This document shows, in pieces, positions 9,373 to 18,607 of a DNA stretch of 64,000 nt. A program made the translations under genes and the position numbers. The stretch is from Gramella sp. MT6 (GTDB taxonomy: Bacteria; Bacteroidota; Bacteroidia; Flavobacteriales; Flavobacteriaceae), in assembly GCF_019357415.1 (NCBI RefSeq), contig NZ_CP048410.1:3436501-3500500 (forward strand), read 5' to 3'. The stretch's first letter is position 1, and each line of letters starts with the position of its first letter. The notes below the pieces were generated by a model. The model saw nothing but the letters and a program-made list of their open reading frames with translations, ran no database searches and was not told the origin of the DNA.

Positions 9373-12300
9373 TTAAAAGTTTGCATTTATTCCTACCGTA
9401 AAACTTCTGCTTCTTGGATAGGAAGTATAATCTATACCGAATGATGGAACTCCGTCAATAGCTTTATTTACATTCACCTCTGGGTCAAATCCATCATAAG
9501 GAGTAATAACAAAAAGGTTCTGTCCAGCAACATATACACGCAATGAATTCAACCAGTCTACAGAGAAATCTTGTTCACCCATAAAAGTATAACCAATAGA
9601 AGCACTATTAAGTCTTAAGAAGTCCCCGCTTTGCAAGTCTTTTGTAGATAGGAATGGTCCACCATTTTCTGGGTCGGCATTTGAATTTACCTCTGCGTAA
9701 GTGGCGTTATCACCATTAGCAACCGCTGCTTTATAAAACAATGCTGCATTAGTGTTATCATATATCTGATGACCATAAGCTCCATTTAAATTAGCACTAA
9801 AGTCGAAATTTCTAAATGTGGCATTCAATCCAATACCTAAAGTCATATCTGGGTTAGGATCTCCTACGAAATCTCTATCTGAAGTTCTTCCAGGCCCATC
9901 AAAGTTTGGGTTTACCGTTCCATCTCCATTTACATCTACATAAGTTGGTGCTCCATTCGCATCATATCCATTAAATATAGGAAGATAAAAAGCATAGAGA
10001 GGTTGATTGTCATAAAGCAACTGTGATCTTTGTCCAGTTAAACTTCTACCATTCACCTCACCAGTTGGGATACCAATTGGGAATTGATTACTAACATTAG
10101 AAATAGTGTTATCAAGGAATGCCATGTTATACGACACATCAAAGGTCCAGTCTTCATTTTGAATAACGCTCGCATTAAAAGAGATCTCAAACCCTTGGTT
10201 TTCAATTTCGATATCATCGAAATTTGTCCAGTAATTCACATTAGGCGCCGGCTGAATCGCTGGCAATCTAAACAACAGGTCGTTTGTAGTTCTAGTGAAA
10301 TAATCAAATGACCCTGTAATTCTATCATTTAGAAATCCAAAATCCATTCCTATACCAAACTGCTCGGTGGTTTCCCATTGTAAATCTGGGTTAGCTACGT
10401 TTACCTGTTGTACTGCTGAGCCATCATCTGTTGGTCCGAATTGTGTTTGTGCAGAACCAGCAGGAAATTCCTGGTTACCGGTGATACCCCAGCTACCTCT
10501 TAACTTAAGATCTGAAATTGCTGCAGGTAAAAATCCTTCTTCAACAATTCTCCAGGCAGCACCTACAGATGGGAAATATCCATATCTGTTATTACTACCA
10601 AATTTACTTGAACCATCGGCTCTTAAAGTAGCAGTTAATAAGTATTTACTGTTATAGTTCAAGTTCGCTCTACCGAAGAAAGACTGTAACTCTGAAGATG
10701 GATTATAGTATGCCAAAACATCGGTTGGCTGGATAGTAGCTGCATAACCAATATCCTTAATATACTTATCCTGATCTGCAATACTGAAATCACGAGCAAT
10801 TAAACTATTCCCTTTAGCTTCGAAACTCTGATAAGAATAACCAACAACCGCATCCAGTTTTAGGTTTGCTGCGATATCTGAATTATAGCTTAAGGTATGC
10901 TCGAATAATTTGTTGAAGTTATAGTTATCCTCGTAAGAAGCTACACCTCTTCCTAAAATGTTATTGGCATTAAAATCACTAGAAATAGAAGTTCTTCTGG
11001 TAGACTCACTTCTGTCTAAACCAATATTGAATTTATAATCAAGTCCTTCAGTAATATTTACCGTAGTAGAAAGGTTTGCAAGTATTCTTGATGTTTCTGT
11101 CTTATCTTCAAAATAATCAAGGAAAGCAAGTGGGTTTCTCTGGTTATCACTTGGTTGATTATACGATCCATCCTCATTATAGAATGGTCTCGTTGGGTTC
11201 CATCTCAAAGTTGAAGACATTAAATCTCCTTCTGCAGAAGCATTTTCAAAAATTGCTTCCCCGTCGTCCTTTATATAAGAGTATATGATATTAGATTTAA
11301 AAGTTACCACATCATCAAAAGCACGCTGGGTAATATTGATATTACCGGTATATTTTTCCTGTCCGGTACCTTTTACAATTCCTTCCTGATCAAGTAAACC
11401 AAGAGAAATTCTAAAGTTTCCGGTATCTCCACCTGATCCATAAGAAAAGTCATGTTGCTGAGTAAAGGCGGTTCGTAAAATAGAGCCAAAAGGATCTAAA
11501 CGAGCACCAAGATCCGGATTAGGATTGCCAACACTGGTTGCGATTCCTGGATAGTCCTCAGCAGAAATAAGATCATATTCATTCGAAATCGTACTTGATT
11601 GGAATGAAGAATTAAAACTCACCTGCGGCTTACCGCTTCTACCCCCACGGGTTGTAATCAAAACAACACCATTAGCTCCACGGGAACCATAGATTGCCGT
11701 TGCAGATGCATCTTTCAAAATATCAATACTGGCGATATCACTAGAGTTAATAAACGCCAAAGGGTTAGTAGAACCTCTTCTACCAAGCCCGGTATCACTT
11801 CCTGGACTCACGTTTCCTCCACTTAAAGGAACACCATCAACAACGATCAAAGGATCATTTCCTGCCCTGATCGAGGAAGTACCTCTTACTCTAATGTTAG
11901 CCCCTGCTCCAGGTTCACCACTGGCCTGGGTGATCTGAACACCTGCTACCCTACCTTGTAATAACTGGTCTGGTGAGGTGTTGATACCTTTGTTAAATTC
12001 TTCAGCTTTTACAGATGACACTGCTCCGGTAGCATCCCTCACGGTTGTTTGACCGTAACCGATCAAAACCACCTCATCAAGTTCGGAAGCATCGGTAGCC
12101 AGATTTACATCTATCGTTGTTCTGCCTTCAACGGGAACTTCTTGAGTTTCGTAACCTACAAAACTAAATACCAGAGTAGCATCTTCTGGCACATCGTTAA
12201 TTGTGTAATTACCATCGAAATCTGTGGTGGTTCCTGTTGAGGTACCTTTAATTGCAACTGTCGCGCCGGGTAGCGGACCAGTCTCATCGGTTACCGTCCC

Positions 12301-12384
12301 GGTAACCGTCTGCTGTGCATTTACCATCCCATAGAAAAGGAAGACCGAAATAAACAATAGGCCCCTAAAGATAATTTGTTTCAT
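9373..12384 (-). CDS. SusC/RagA family TonB-linked outer-membrane receptor
   Basis: The protein has 1003 residues. Residues 1-23 are a Sec signal peptide ending at NAQ. A carboxypeptidase-D regulatory-like domain follows at about 25-110 (VTGTVTDETGPLPGATVAIK). The plug domain follows with the SusC signature (SPDQLLQGRVAGVQI, then GANIRVRGTSSI, then NDPLIVVDGVPL). The rest is the beta-barrel, ending in an aromatic residue (NANF) as outer-membrane proteins do. It imports ligand captured by SusD using energy from TonB/ExbBD. There is no N-terminal signalling extension of the FecA type, so regulation by a trans-envelope anti-sigma factor is not indicated. It is the first gene of the susCD/FG-GAP unit. 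Confidence 0.96.
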   Translation of the reverse strand: MKQIIFRGLLFISVFLFYGMVNAQQTVTGTVTDETGPLPGATVAIKGTSTGTTTDFDGNYTINDVPEDATLVFSFVGYETQEVPVEGRTTIDVNLATDASELDEVVLIGYGQTTVRDATGAVSSVKAEEFNKGINTSPDQLLQGRVAGVQITQASGEPGAGANIRVRGTSSIRAGNDPLIVVDGVPLSGGNVSPGSDTGLGRRGSTNPLAFINSSDIASIDILKDASATAIYGSRGANGVVLITTRGGRSGKPQVSFNSSFQSSTISNEYDLISAEDYPGIATSVGNPNPDLGARLDPFGSILRTAFTQQHDFSYGSGGDTGNFRISLGLLDQEGIVKGTGQEKYTGNINITQRAFDDVVTFKSNIIYSYIKDDGEAIFENASAEGDLMSSTLRWNPTRPFYNEDGSYNQPSDNQRNPLAFLDYFEDKTETSRILANLSTTVNITEGLDYKFNIGLDRSESTRRTSISSDFNANNILGRGVASYEDNYNFNKLFEHTLSYNSDIAANLKLDAVVGYSYQSFEAKGNSLIARDFSIADQDKYIKDIGYAATIQPTDVLAYYNPSSELQSFFGRANLNYNSKYLLTATLRADGSSKFGSNNRYGYFPSVGAAWRIVEEGFLPAAISDLKLRGSWGITGNQEFPAGSAQTQFGPTDDGSAVQQVNVANPDLQWETTEQFGIGMDFGFLNDRITGSFDYFTRTTNDLLFRLPAIQPAPNVNYWTNFDDIEIENQGFEISFNASVIQNEDWTFDVSYNMAFLDNTISNVSNQFPIGIPTGEVNGRSLTGQRSQLLYDNQPLYAFYLPIFNGYDANGAPTYVDVNGDGTVNPNFDGPGRTSDRDFVGDPNPDMTLGIGLNATFRNFDFSANLNGAYGHQIYDNTNAALFYKAAVANGDNATYAEVNSNADPENGGPFLSTKDLQSGDFLRLNSASIGYTFMGEQDFSVDWLNSLRVYVAGQNLFVITPYDGFDPEVNVNKAIDGVPSFGIDYTSYPRSRSFTVGINANF

Positions 12385-12689
12385 AAAAAATACGTTTTAG
12401 TTGGAAAACGCTCAGAAAAATTTCTGAACTGCTATCAATTTATACAAAAAATTGTTAATAAAGTTGTTAAACTATGAAAAATAAACAAAATTAAAATCTA
12501 TCTAAGCCCCTAAATCATTAATTATTCCTACAAAAATTTTCATTTTTGATTATTTTTTAAAAAATAATCTGGCCAAAATACCATATTCGTAATCCAATGA
12601 TTTTTAACATTACACTTATTCCTAAGTCTTAAAGGTCTTCCTTATTGAAACCACAGCTATCTACCTTTTTATCTCTTTCCTGGTAAATT
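12385..12689 (-). promoter_or_regulatory. 305-base gap upstream of susC with a candidate -7 element
   Basis: This gap holds the leader and promoter region of susC and the 3' flank of the GMC small-subunit gene. On the minus strand TAATTTTG at 12493-12486 fits the Bacteroidota -7 consensus TAnnTTTG and would give a leader of roughly 95 bases. No TTG at the expected -33 distance was found, so the call rests on one half-element. No convincing operator, terminator or small ORF was seen in the rest of the gap, which is very AT-rich. Confidence 0.35.
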
Positions 12690-13331
12690 TTATAAAGACA
12701 TCGCTTTTCCATTTCCTAACTCATCAACAGGCCCACATGGTATATACTCACCTGGAATAGGATCATACCACATTACGTTTTCGCCTACCTGTTCACTATT
12801 CTTCCATGCCCAAATTCCAATATTCCTTATAGTTGTTAAATAGGCATACGCACCAGCATCATTATCCATGACATATTCCGGATCTCTAATGGCATCCTGG
12901 GTTTCTGTATTTCGTTTGTCAAAGATTTCCTTCTGAGCTGGAGTCGCTTTTAGATATTTTTTGATCAGATTTTCGAAATCTTCATTATTTCCTTCCTCCT
13001 GTTCTTTATCATATTCTTCTTTGAAAGCTCTGGAAAATGCGTCTGCAGATTCCTGAAACCTTTCACGTTGCTCAACCTCTGCCACCTGATCCATATAAGA
13101 ATCTATAAACTGAGGAATATTAAGATCTGAAGCTCCCGGTGTATCTGAAGATGGTAAGATGACATCTAATACCTTTTTAAGAGCAAATCCATGAGATGCC
13201 GTTAGAAAGGTAGGTTGCCAATCATATTCCGGTTCATTCTTACAACTTTGTAATAAACTGAGCGTAGAAGGACCTATTACAAATATTCCTGCACCTAATC
13301 CTATATTTTTTAAAGCTTGTCTCCTTTTCAT
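12690..13331 (-). CDS. gluconate 2-dehydrogenase subunit 3 family protein
   Basis: The protein has 213 residues. The N-terminus MKRRQALKNIGLGAG is a twin-arginine-like signal followed by a hydrophobic stretch, so export in folded form is likely. The remainder matches the small subunit of membrane sugar dehydrogenases (VLDVILPSSDTPGASD, then FIDSYMDQVAE). It starts 11 bases downstream of the GMC oxidoreductase stop. Family knowledge: the small subunit acts as a chaperone and escort that carries the FAD subunit through the Tat pathway. A third, cytochrome c subunit that usually passes electrons on is not found nearby. Substrate unknown. Confidence 0.88.
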   Translation of the reverse strand: MKRRQALKNIGLGAGIFVIGPSTLSLLQSCKNEPEYDWQPTFLTASHGFALKKVLDVILPSSDTPGASDLNIPQFIDSYMDQVAEVEQRERFQESADAFSRAFKEEYDKEQEEGNNEDFENLIKKYLKATPAQKEIFDKRNTETQDAIRDPEYVMDNDAGAYAYLTTIRNIGIWAWKNSEQVGENVMWYDPIPGEYIPCGPVDELGNGKAMSL

Positions 13332-13342
13332 AATTCTAAATT

Positions 13343-15046
13343 TTAAGCATTAGACTTTTTGAAATTCTTTGAAGCATGATCTGCTGCCCTGGCGGTCATC
13401 GCCATATAGGTAAGCGACGGATTTTGACAACCTGCAGATGTCATAAAGGCTCCATCTGTGACATAGACATTTGGTACACCATGAACCTGGTTATTTCCAT
13501 TGAGGACAGATGTCTTTGGATCACGCCCCATTCTGGCCATTCCCATTTCATGGATACCCAAGCCCGGAGCTCCTATGTCATCATAGCCTTCAACATCTTT
13601 AAAACCTGCTTTTTCAAGCATTTCAACCGCCTGTGCTACCATGTCCTCACGCATTTTCAATTCATTTTCCTTGAATTCAGCATCGAAGGTTACGGTAGGT
13701 AGACCCCAATCATCCAGCTTATCATAGTCTAAGGTCATTTTATTTTCGTGGTAAGGCAGAGTTTCTCCAAATCCCATCAAGCCCATGTTCCAACCTCCCG
13801 GTGCGGTGATCGCCTTCTTAAGTTCTTCCCCGTATGCTGCTTCAGCAATAGTATCAGACCAATTTGTTCTGCTAGCTCCACCCTGGTATCCATACCCCCT
13901 TATAAATCCGAGGTCTTTATCGTTACCGTTCAGGTTTCTGAACCTGGGCAGATATATGCCATTTGGTTTTCTTCCTTTATAGTATTTGTCCTCAAAACCT
14001 TCATAATTGCCCGATGCACCTGCCTTGAAGTGATGGTCCATTACATTGTGACCTAATTCCCCGGAATCATTCCCCATTCCATCGGGAAAACGATCGGATT
14101 TTGATTGCATAAGAATGCTCGTTGAAGCTACAGCAGATGCACATAAGAAAATCACATTTGCTTTAAACTCCATAGTTTCTTTTGTGTTGGCATCGATCAC
14201 TTTTACTCCGGTAGCCTTTTTGGTTTCAGGATCATAAATAACTTCGCTAACTACTGAATTAGGTCTCAGAGTCATATTGCCTGTTCGCTCTGCTGCCGGT
14301 AAAGTAGAAGAATTACTACTGAAATAACCACCATAAGGACAGCCTCTTATACATCGGTTTCTAAACTGGCACTTAGATCTACCTTCAAATTTTTTGTCAC
14401 CAGTAATATGAGCAACCCTTCCAGAAGTCATTACGCGACCTCCAAAATTTTCAGCTATGCTTTGTCTTAAATGATCTTCAACGCAATTCAGATCCATAGG
14501 AGGTAGAAATTCTCCATCAGGTAACTGACTTAATCCTAATTTTTCACCACAAACCCCAATGTAAGATTCAACATAATCATACCATGGAGCAACATCTTTA
14601 TACCTCACGGGCCAGTCGACTCCTACACCATCCTTTTTATTAGCCTCAAAGTCCATTTCACTAAGCCTGTAACTATGGCGCCCCCACATAATAGATCTTC
14701 CACCTACGTGATAACCACGCATCCAGTCAAATCTTTTCACCTCATTATAAGGGTGCTTAATATCATCAACAAACCAGTGTTTACTTGGTTCTGAAACAGT
14801 ATATCCAGTTCTGTTCTGCTTAAATTGTCTCTTTACTTCTTCCCTAGGAACCTCTCCCTTGAATTTATAGTCCCATGGATCATCATTCATAGTAGGATAG
14901 TCCTTAACATGCTCCACCATGCGTCCTCGTTCCAAAACCAGAGTTTTAAAACCTTTCTCACATAATTCCTTTGCAGCCCAGCCACCGCTAATACCAGTAC
15001 CAACAACTATAGCGTCATAATTGTCACTTTCATAAAATACACTCAC
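13343..15046 (-). CDS. GMC family FAD-dependent oxidoreductase (sugar or glycoside dehydrogenase large subunit)
   Basis: The protein has 567 residues. An FAD-binding dinucleotide fold opens it (VVGTGISGGWAAKELCEKG at about 15-33, then LERG). The C-terminal GMC domain holds the likely catalytic pair His499 (GIHEMG) and Asn542 (AGCQNPSLT). It lacks its own signal peptide, as expected if it is carried out by the Tat-targeted subunit encoded just downstream. A cluster of cysteines (CQFRNRCIRGCPYGGYF) is typical of the gluconate/sorbitol dehydrogenase type. Beside two keto-sugar TIM barrels, a Gfo/Idh enzyme and a DUF1080 protein, oxidation of a glycoside at C3 to a 3-keto-glycoside is a reasonable inference. 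The true substrate is not shown by the sequence. Confidence 0.92.
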   Translation of the reverse strand: MSVFYESDNYDAIVVGTGISGGWAAKELCEKGFKTLVLERGRMVEHVKDYPTMNDDPWDYKFKGEVPREEVKRQFKQNRTGYTVSEPSKHWFVDDIKHPYNEVKRFDWMRGYHVGGRSIMWGRHSYRLSEMDFEANKKDGVGVDWPVRYKDVAPWYDYVESYIGVCGEKLGLSQLPDGEFLPPMDLNCVEDHLRQSIAENFGGRVMTSGRVAHITGDKKFEGRSKCQFRNRCIRGCPYGGYFSSNSSTLPAAERTGNMTLRPNSVVSEVIYDPETKKATGVKVIDANTKETMEFKANVIFLCASAVASTSILMQSKSDRFPDGMGNDSGELGHNVMDHHFKAGASGNYEGFEDKYYKGRKPNGIYLPRFRNLNGNDKDLGFIRGYGYQGGASRTNWSDTIAEAAYGEELKKAITAPGGWNMGLMGFGETLPYHENKMTLDYDKLDDWGLPTVTFDAEFKENELKMREDMVAQAVEMLEKAGFKDVEGYDDIGAPGLGIHEMGMARMGRDPKTSVLNGNNQVHGVPNVYVTDGAFMTSAGCQNPSLTYMAMTARAADHASKNFKKSNA

Positions 15047-15087
15047 AATCTCTTATTTTATTGATAAAAATTTACGTCGAAGTCTAT

Positions 15088-15095
15088 CAAATATA
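15088..15095 (-). promoter_or_regulatory. candidate -7 element for the GMC dehydrogenase operon
   Basis: TATATTTG on the minus strand matches the TAnnTTTG consensus exactly and lies 42 bases upstream of the GMC ATG, giving a leader of about 36 bases. No clear TTG was found at -33. It lies in the divergent gap with the lipoprotein isomerase operon. Confidence 0.45.
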
Positions 15096-15191
15096 TAAAT
15101 TTATGCTCATAATTTTACATCTTTAAAAAAAAGGTTACATTTATTTTCATATTCCATAAAAGCTTTACAAAATCACTTATCCAATTAAATA

Positions 15192-16187
15192 ATGAACTTA
15201 AATTCTTTGAAAGTATCGTTAACGATGCTGCTTTGCACACTCTTCTTTTTCCAGGTTTCATGCAAACAAAAAACAGATACTTCTGATTCCTCTATTGAGG
15301 AGGAAGTAGTTGCCTCTTCAGATTCCTTATTTTTTAAACTTTCCCTGGCGCAATGGTCATTACATACACCAATATATGAAGGTGACCTGGACCCTATGGA
15401 TTTCGCCCAAAAGGCAAGTGAAATGGGATTTGAAGGAATAGAATATGTAAATAGTTTTTATACTGAAAGGATCAATAATGCTGAAGATCCTGAGGCGGAA
15501 ATGAAAATCGTGCTTGATAGCCTTAAAGCAAAAAGCAAAGAATACGATGTAAAGAACCTAATTATAATGATTGATGGTGAGGGTGATCTTGCCGCCAACG
15601 ATTCTATAGAAAGAAATAAAGCGGTAGATAATCACAAAAAATGGGTTGATGCTGCCAGTTACTTAGGATGCCATTCTATTAGAGTGAATCTTTTTGGCAG
15701 CGAAGTTCCAGAGGAATGGAAACAGAATTCTATAGATGCCCTTTCAAAATTATCTGAATATGCCACTACTAAAGACATAAATATATTAGTTGAAAATCAC
15801 GGCTACCTGTCTTCCAATGCAGACCTGCTTGTAGAGGTGATGCAAGGGGTAAATATGGAAAACTGTGGCACCCTGCCAGACTTTGGCAATTTCTGCCTGA
15901 AACGTGAAGGCGGCCAGAGATGGGATGCTAAATGCGTTGAAGAATTTCCTAGATATGAAGGTGTCGAGAAAATGATGCCATATGCAAAGGCCGTGAGCGC
16001 AAAATCATACACTTTTGATGAAGACGGAAATGAAGATCTGATCGATTATAAAAAAATGCTTCAAATTGTTAAGAATAGCGGTTATGATGGTTTCATTGGT
16101 GTAGAATTCGAAGGCGGAGAAGTTTCCGCTGAAAATGGGATCATGGCTACTAAAAACTTACTAATAAAAGCTGGCAAGCAACTATAA
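15192..16187 (+). CDS. sugar phosphate isomerase/epimerase-like TIM barrel lipoprotein
   Basis: The protein has 331 residues. A signal peptide ends in a lipobox (FQVSC, Cys24), so it is predicted to be membrane-anchored outside the cytoplasm. The rest is the AP-endonuclease-2/xylose-isomerase-like TIM barrel: SLAQWSLH, then ASEMGFEGIEYVN, then ILVENHGYLSS, then LPDFGNFC, then GYDGFIGVEFEG. Glu and His residues of these segments usually bind a divalent metal. Family members act on sugars, and homologues beside DUF1080 and Gfo/Idh proteins are implicated in keto-glycoside cleavage or isomerisation. It is the first gene of a five-gene operon, diverging from the GMC dehydrogenase. The exact reaction is not known. 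Confidence 0.88.
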   Translation: MNLNSLKVSLTMLLCTLFFFQVSCKQKTDTSDSSIEEEVVASSDSLFFKLSLAQWSLHTPIYEGDLDPMDFAQKASEMGFEGIEYVNSFYTERINNAEDPEAEMKIVLDSLKAKSKEYDVKNLIIMIDGEGDLAANDSIERNKAVDNHKKWVDAASYLGCHSIRVNLFGSEVPEEWKQNSIDALSKLSEYATTKDINILVENHGYLSSNADLLVEVMQGVNMENCGTLPDFGNFCLKREGGQRWDAKCVEEFPRYEGVEKMMPYAKAVSAKSYTFDEDGNEDLIDYKKMLQIVKNSGYDGFIGVEFEGGEVSAENGIMATKNLLIKAGKQL

Positions 16188-16204
16188 ACTCCAATCTTTA
16201 GATC

Positions 16205-17443
16205 ATGAATAAACTTGTTCGATTTCAACTTTCCCTTATGATGTTCCTGGAATTCTTCATTTGGGGAGGTTGGTTTGTTACTCTCGGAACTTTCCTTGGT
16301 TATAATCTAAACGCTTCTGATGTACAGATCTCTACTGCATTTTCTACCCAATCTTGGGGCGCAATCATTGCTCCTTTTATTATTGGACTTATAGCAGACA
16401 GGTTCTTTAATGCCGAAAGAATACTCGGAATTTTGCACATTACCGGCGCAGTACTTCTATATATGATGTATATAAGTACAGATTTCGCTGAGTTCTATCC
16501 GTTGGTTCTGGCTTATATGATCGCCTATATGCCTACCCTGGCTCTGGTTAATTCAGTAAGTTTCAACCAGATGAAAGATCCTGCGAAAGAGTTTTCATTT
16601 ATCAGAGTATTCGGAACTATCGGCTGGATCGTAGCCGGGTTAGTTATAAGTTATTTGTTCTACTGGGATGCTCCGGAAGCAAGACAGGATGGGATGTTAA
16701 AATATACTTTTCTAATGGTGAGTATAGCCTCTGGTTTCCTTGGCCTTTTCAGTTTCACATTACCAAAGACACCTCCCACTGCAGACAGGTCTAAAAAAGT
16801 AAGTATCGTTGAAACCCTCGGGCTGGATGCACTAAGCCTTCTGAAAGACAGGAATTTTCTAATGTTCTTTCTGGCCTCCGTGTTAATTTGTATCCCTCTG
16901 GCGTTCTATTATCAAAACACCAATCCTTTTCTATCAGAAATAGGAGTTGAAAATCCAACGGGACTTATGACCATTGGTCAGGTTTCCGAAGTATTATTTA
17001 TGCTTCTCCTCCCCTTCTTTTTTAAAAGATTCGGTTTTAAAATGACCATTATCGCGGGGATGCTGGCCTGGACCTTAAGATATTTGCTTTTCGCCTATGG
17101 AAATTCTGGTGAGCTTATATTTATGTTACTAACCGGAATTGCCCTGCACGGAATTTGTTATGATTTCTTCTTTGTATCTGGACAGATCTATACCGATTTC
17201 AAAGCAGGTTCAAAATATAAAAGTTCAGCCCAGGGATTAATAACCCTGGCAACATATGGAGTAGGAATGTTAATAGGTTTCTATGTTGCTGGTCTAATCA
17301 CCAACGCATACCTTACTGGAGACAAAATGCATGATTGGGAAACCATCTGGATCTATCCATCAGCTTTTGCATTTGGTGTTATGCTCCTTTTTGCTATATT
17401 TTTTAGAAATGAAAAGATCGACAAAAAGGATATCGAAATATAA
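16205..17443 (+). CDS. MFS permease, nucleoside:H+ symporter-like family
   Basis: The protein has 412 residues and about 12 membrane segments. The start MNKLVRFQLSLMMFLEFFIWGGWFVTLG is characteristic of the Nuc_H_symport group, which Bacteroidota frequently encode inside sugar-catabolic operons. Further landmarks are FSTQSWGAIIAPFIIGLIADRF and IRVFGTIGWI. It lies in the inner membrane. It starts 17 bases after the TIM-barrel gene and 11 bases before the Gfo/Idh gene. The context suggests uptake of the modified sugar produced in the periplasm rather than a nucleoside, but this is inference from position. Confidence 0.88.
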   Translation: MNKLVRFQLSLMMFLEFFIWGGWFVTLGTFLGYNLNASDVQISTAFSTQSWGAIIAPFIIGLIADRFFNAERILGILHITGAVLLYMMYISTDFAEFYPLVLAYMIAYMPTLALVNSVSFNQMKDPAKEFSFIRVFGTIGWIVAGLVISYLFYWDAPEARQDGMLKYTFLMVSIASGFLGLFSFTLPKTPPTADRSKKVSIVETLGLDALSLLKDRNFLMFFLASVLICIPLAFYYQNTNPFLSEIGVENPTGLMTIGQVSEVLFMLLLPFFFKRFGFKMTIIAGMLAWTLRYLLFAYGNSGELIFMLLTGIALHGICYDFFFVSGQIYTDFKAGSKYKSSAQGLITLATYGVGMLIGFYVAGLITNAYLTGDKMHDWETIWIYPSAFAFGVMLLFAIFFRNEKIDKKDIEI

Positions 17444-17454
17444 AAAATATAATT

Positions 17455-18591
17455 ATGGCTAAAATAAGACTGGGAATACTGGGAGGCGGAGAAGATTCCT
17501 TAATTGGAATACTGCACAGAGTGGCAGCAAATATGTTCGACCAATTTGAGGTCATAGGAGGAGTTTTTGACTTACAACATGAGAAAAGCCTAAATTTTGG
17601 GGAAAAGCTTCAACTAGACAGTTCCAGAATTTATAAAGATCTGGATGAACTTATAGCAAAAGAAAAAAACCTTCCAGCAGATAAGAGACTACAGGCAGTA
17701 TCTGTACTCACCCCTAACTTCCTGCATTTTCCAATGGCAAAAAAGTTACTGGAAAACGGTTTTAATGTGATCTGTGAAAAACCTCTGACAACTACTTACG
17801 AAGAGGCAAAGATCTTGAACGAAATTCAGGAAAAAACAAAAGCCATTTTTGCAGTCACCTATACCTATACTGGTTACCCGATGATAAGGCAGATGAAGAG
17901 CATGATCAAAAACGGGGAGATAGGAAATATTCAAAAAGTAGATGTTCAATACTATCAGGGATGGATCAATCCTTTGATACACGATAAGGAAAAGAGATCT
18001 TCTACCTGGAGACTGGACCCGGAGAAATCTGGAATTAGCTGCTGTATAGGTGATATAGGAACTCATGCTTTTAATATGGCTGAATATGTAACCGGAATGA
18101 AAGTAGAGAATATCCTCGCAGATCTAAATTACCTGTATGAAGATAACCCAATGGATATTGACGGCACTGTACTCATGAGATTCCCTGGAAAAGCAAAAGG
18201 AGTCCTAAGGGCAAGCCAGATCGCAACCGGTGAAGAGAACAATTTTACGGTTCAGGTTTATGGTGACAAAGGTGGTTTAAAATGGGAACAGGAAAACCCC
18301 AATTATCTCTACCTGCTAAAAGAGGATAAACCTTTACAGGTTCTAAAACCTGGTCACGGTTATCTTAGTGAGTTTTCTCTGGAAGGCACCAAATTACCAC
18401 CTGGCCACCCTGAAGGTATTTTCGATTCTATGGGAAATATTTACTATGGAGTAGCAATGGCTATTAAAGATAAGTCAAAATTTGAAGGCGCTTACCCAAA
18501 ACTTAATGACGGTTTACGCGGAATGAATTTTATCGAAAAAACCGTCTCTTCCCATCAAAAAGGTAATGTTTGGATAAAAATGGAAGACTAA
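17455..18591 (+). CDS. Gfo/Idh/MocA family NAD(P)-dependent oxidoreductase
   Basis: The protein has 378 residues with no signal peptide, so it is cytoplasmic. A Rossmann fold opens at GILGGGEDSLIG, and the family Glu-Lys-Pro motif is present as CEKPLTTT near residue 109. The C-terminal half is the mixed alpha/beta substrate domain with GDIGTHAFN, which carries the usual catalytic His. Such enzymes oxidise or reduce sugars and cyclitols with a nicotinamide cofactor. Between a permease and a second TIM barrel it could reduce or re-oxidise a 3-keto sugar. The substrate is not readable. It is the third gene of the plus-strand operon. Confidence 0.93.
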   Translation: MAKIRLGILGGGEDSLIGILHRVAANMFDQFEVIGGVFDLQHEKSLNFGEKLQLDSSRIYKDLDELIAKEKNLPADKRLQAVSVLTPNFLHFPMAKKLLENGFNVICEKPLTTTYEEAKILNEIQEKTKAIFAVTYTYTGYPMIRQMKSMIKNGEIGNIQKVDVQYYQGWINPLIHDKEKRSSTWRLDPEKSGISCCIGDIGTHAFNMAEYVTGMKVENILADLNYLYEDNPMDIDGTVLMRFPGKAKGVLRASQIATGEENNFTVQVYGDKGGLKWEQENPNYLYLLKEDKPLQVLKPGHGYLSEFSLEGTKLPPGHPEGIFDSMGNIYYGVAMAIKDKSKFEGAYPKLNDGLRGMNFIEKTVSSHQKGNVWIKMED

Positions 18592-18607
18592 TACAAAATA
18601 TTAGAAA

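Noticed and set aside
1..12384. Many short plus-strand reading frames opposite the FG-GAP, susD and susC genes
   Set aside because: They lie entirely within large minus-strand genes of clear family and show no domains. They are shadows of coding sequence.
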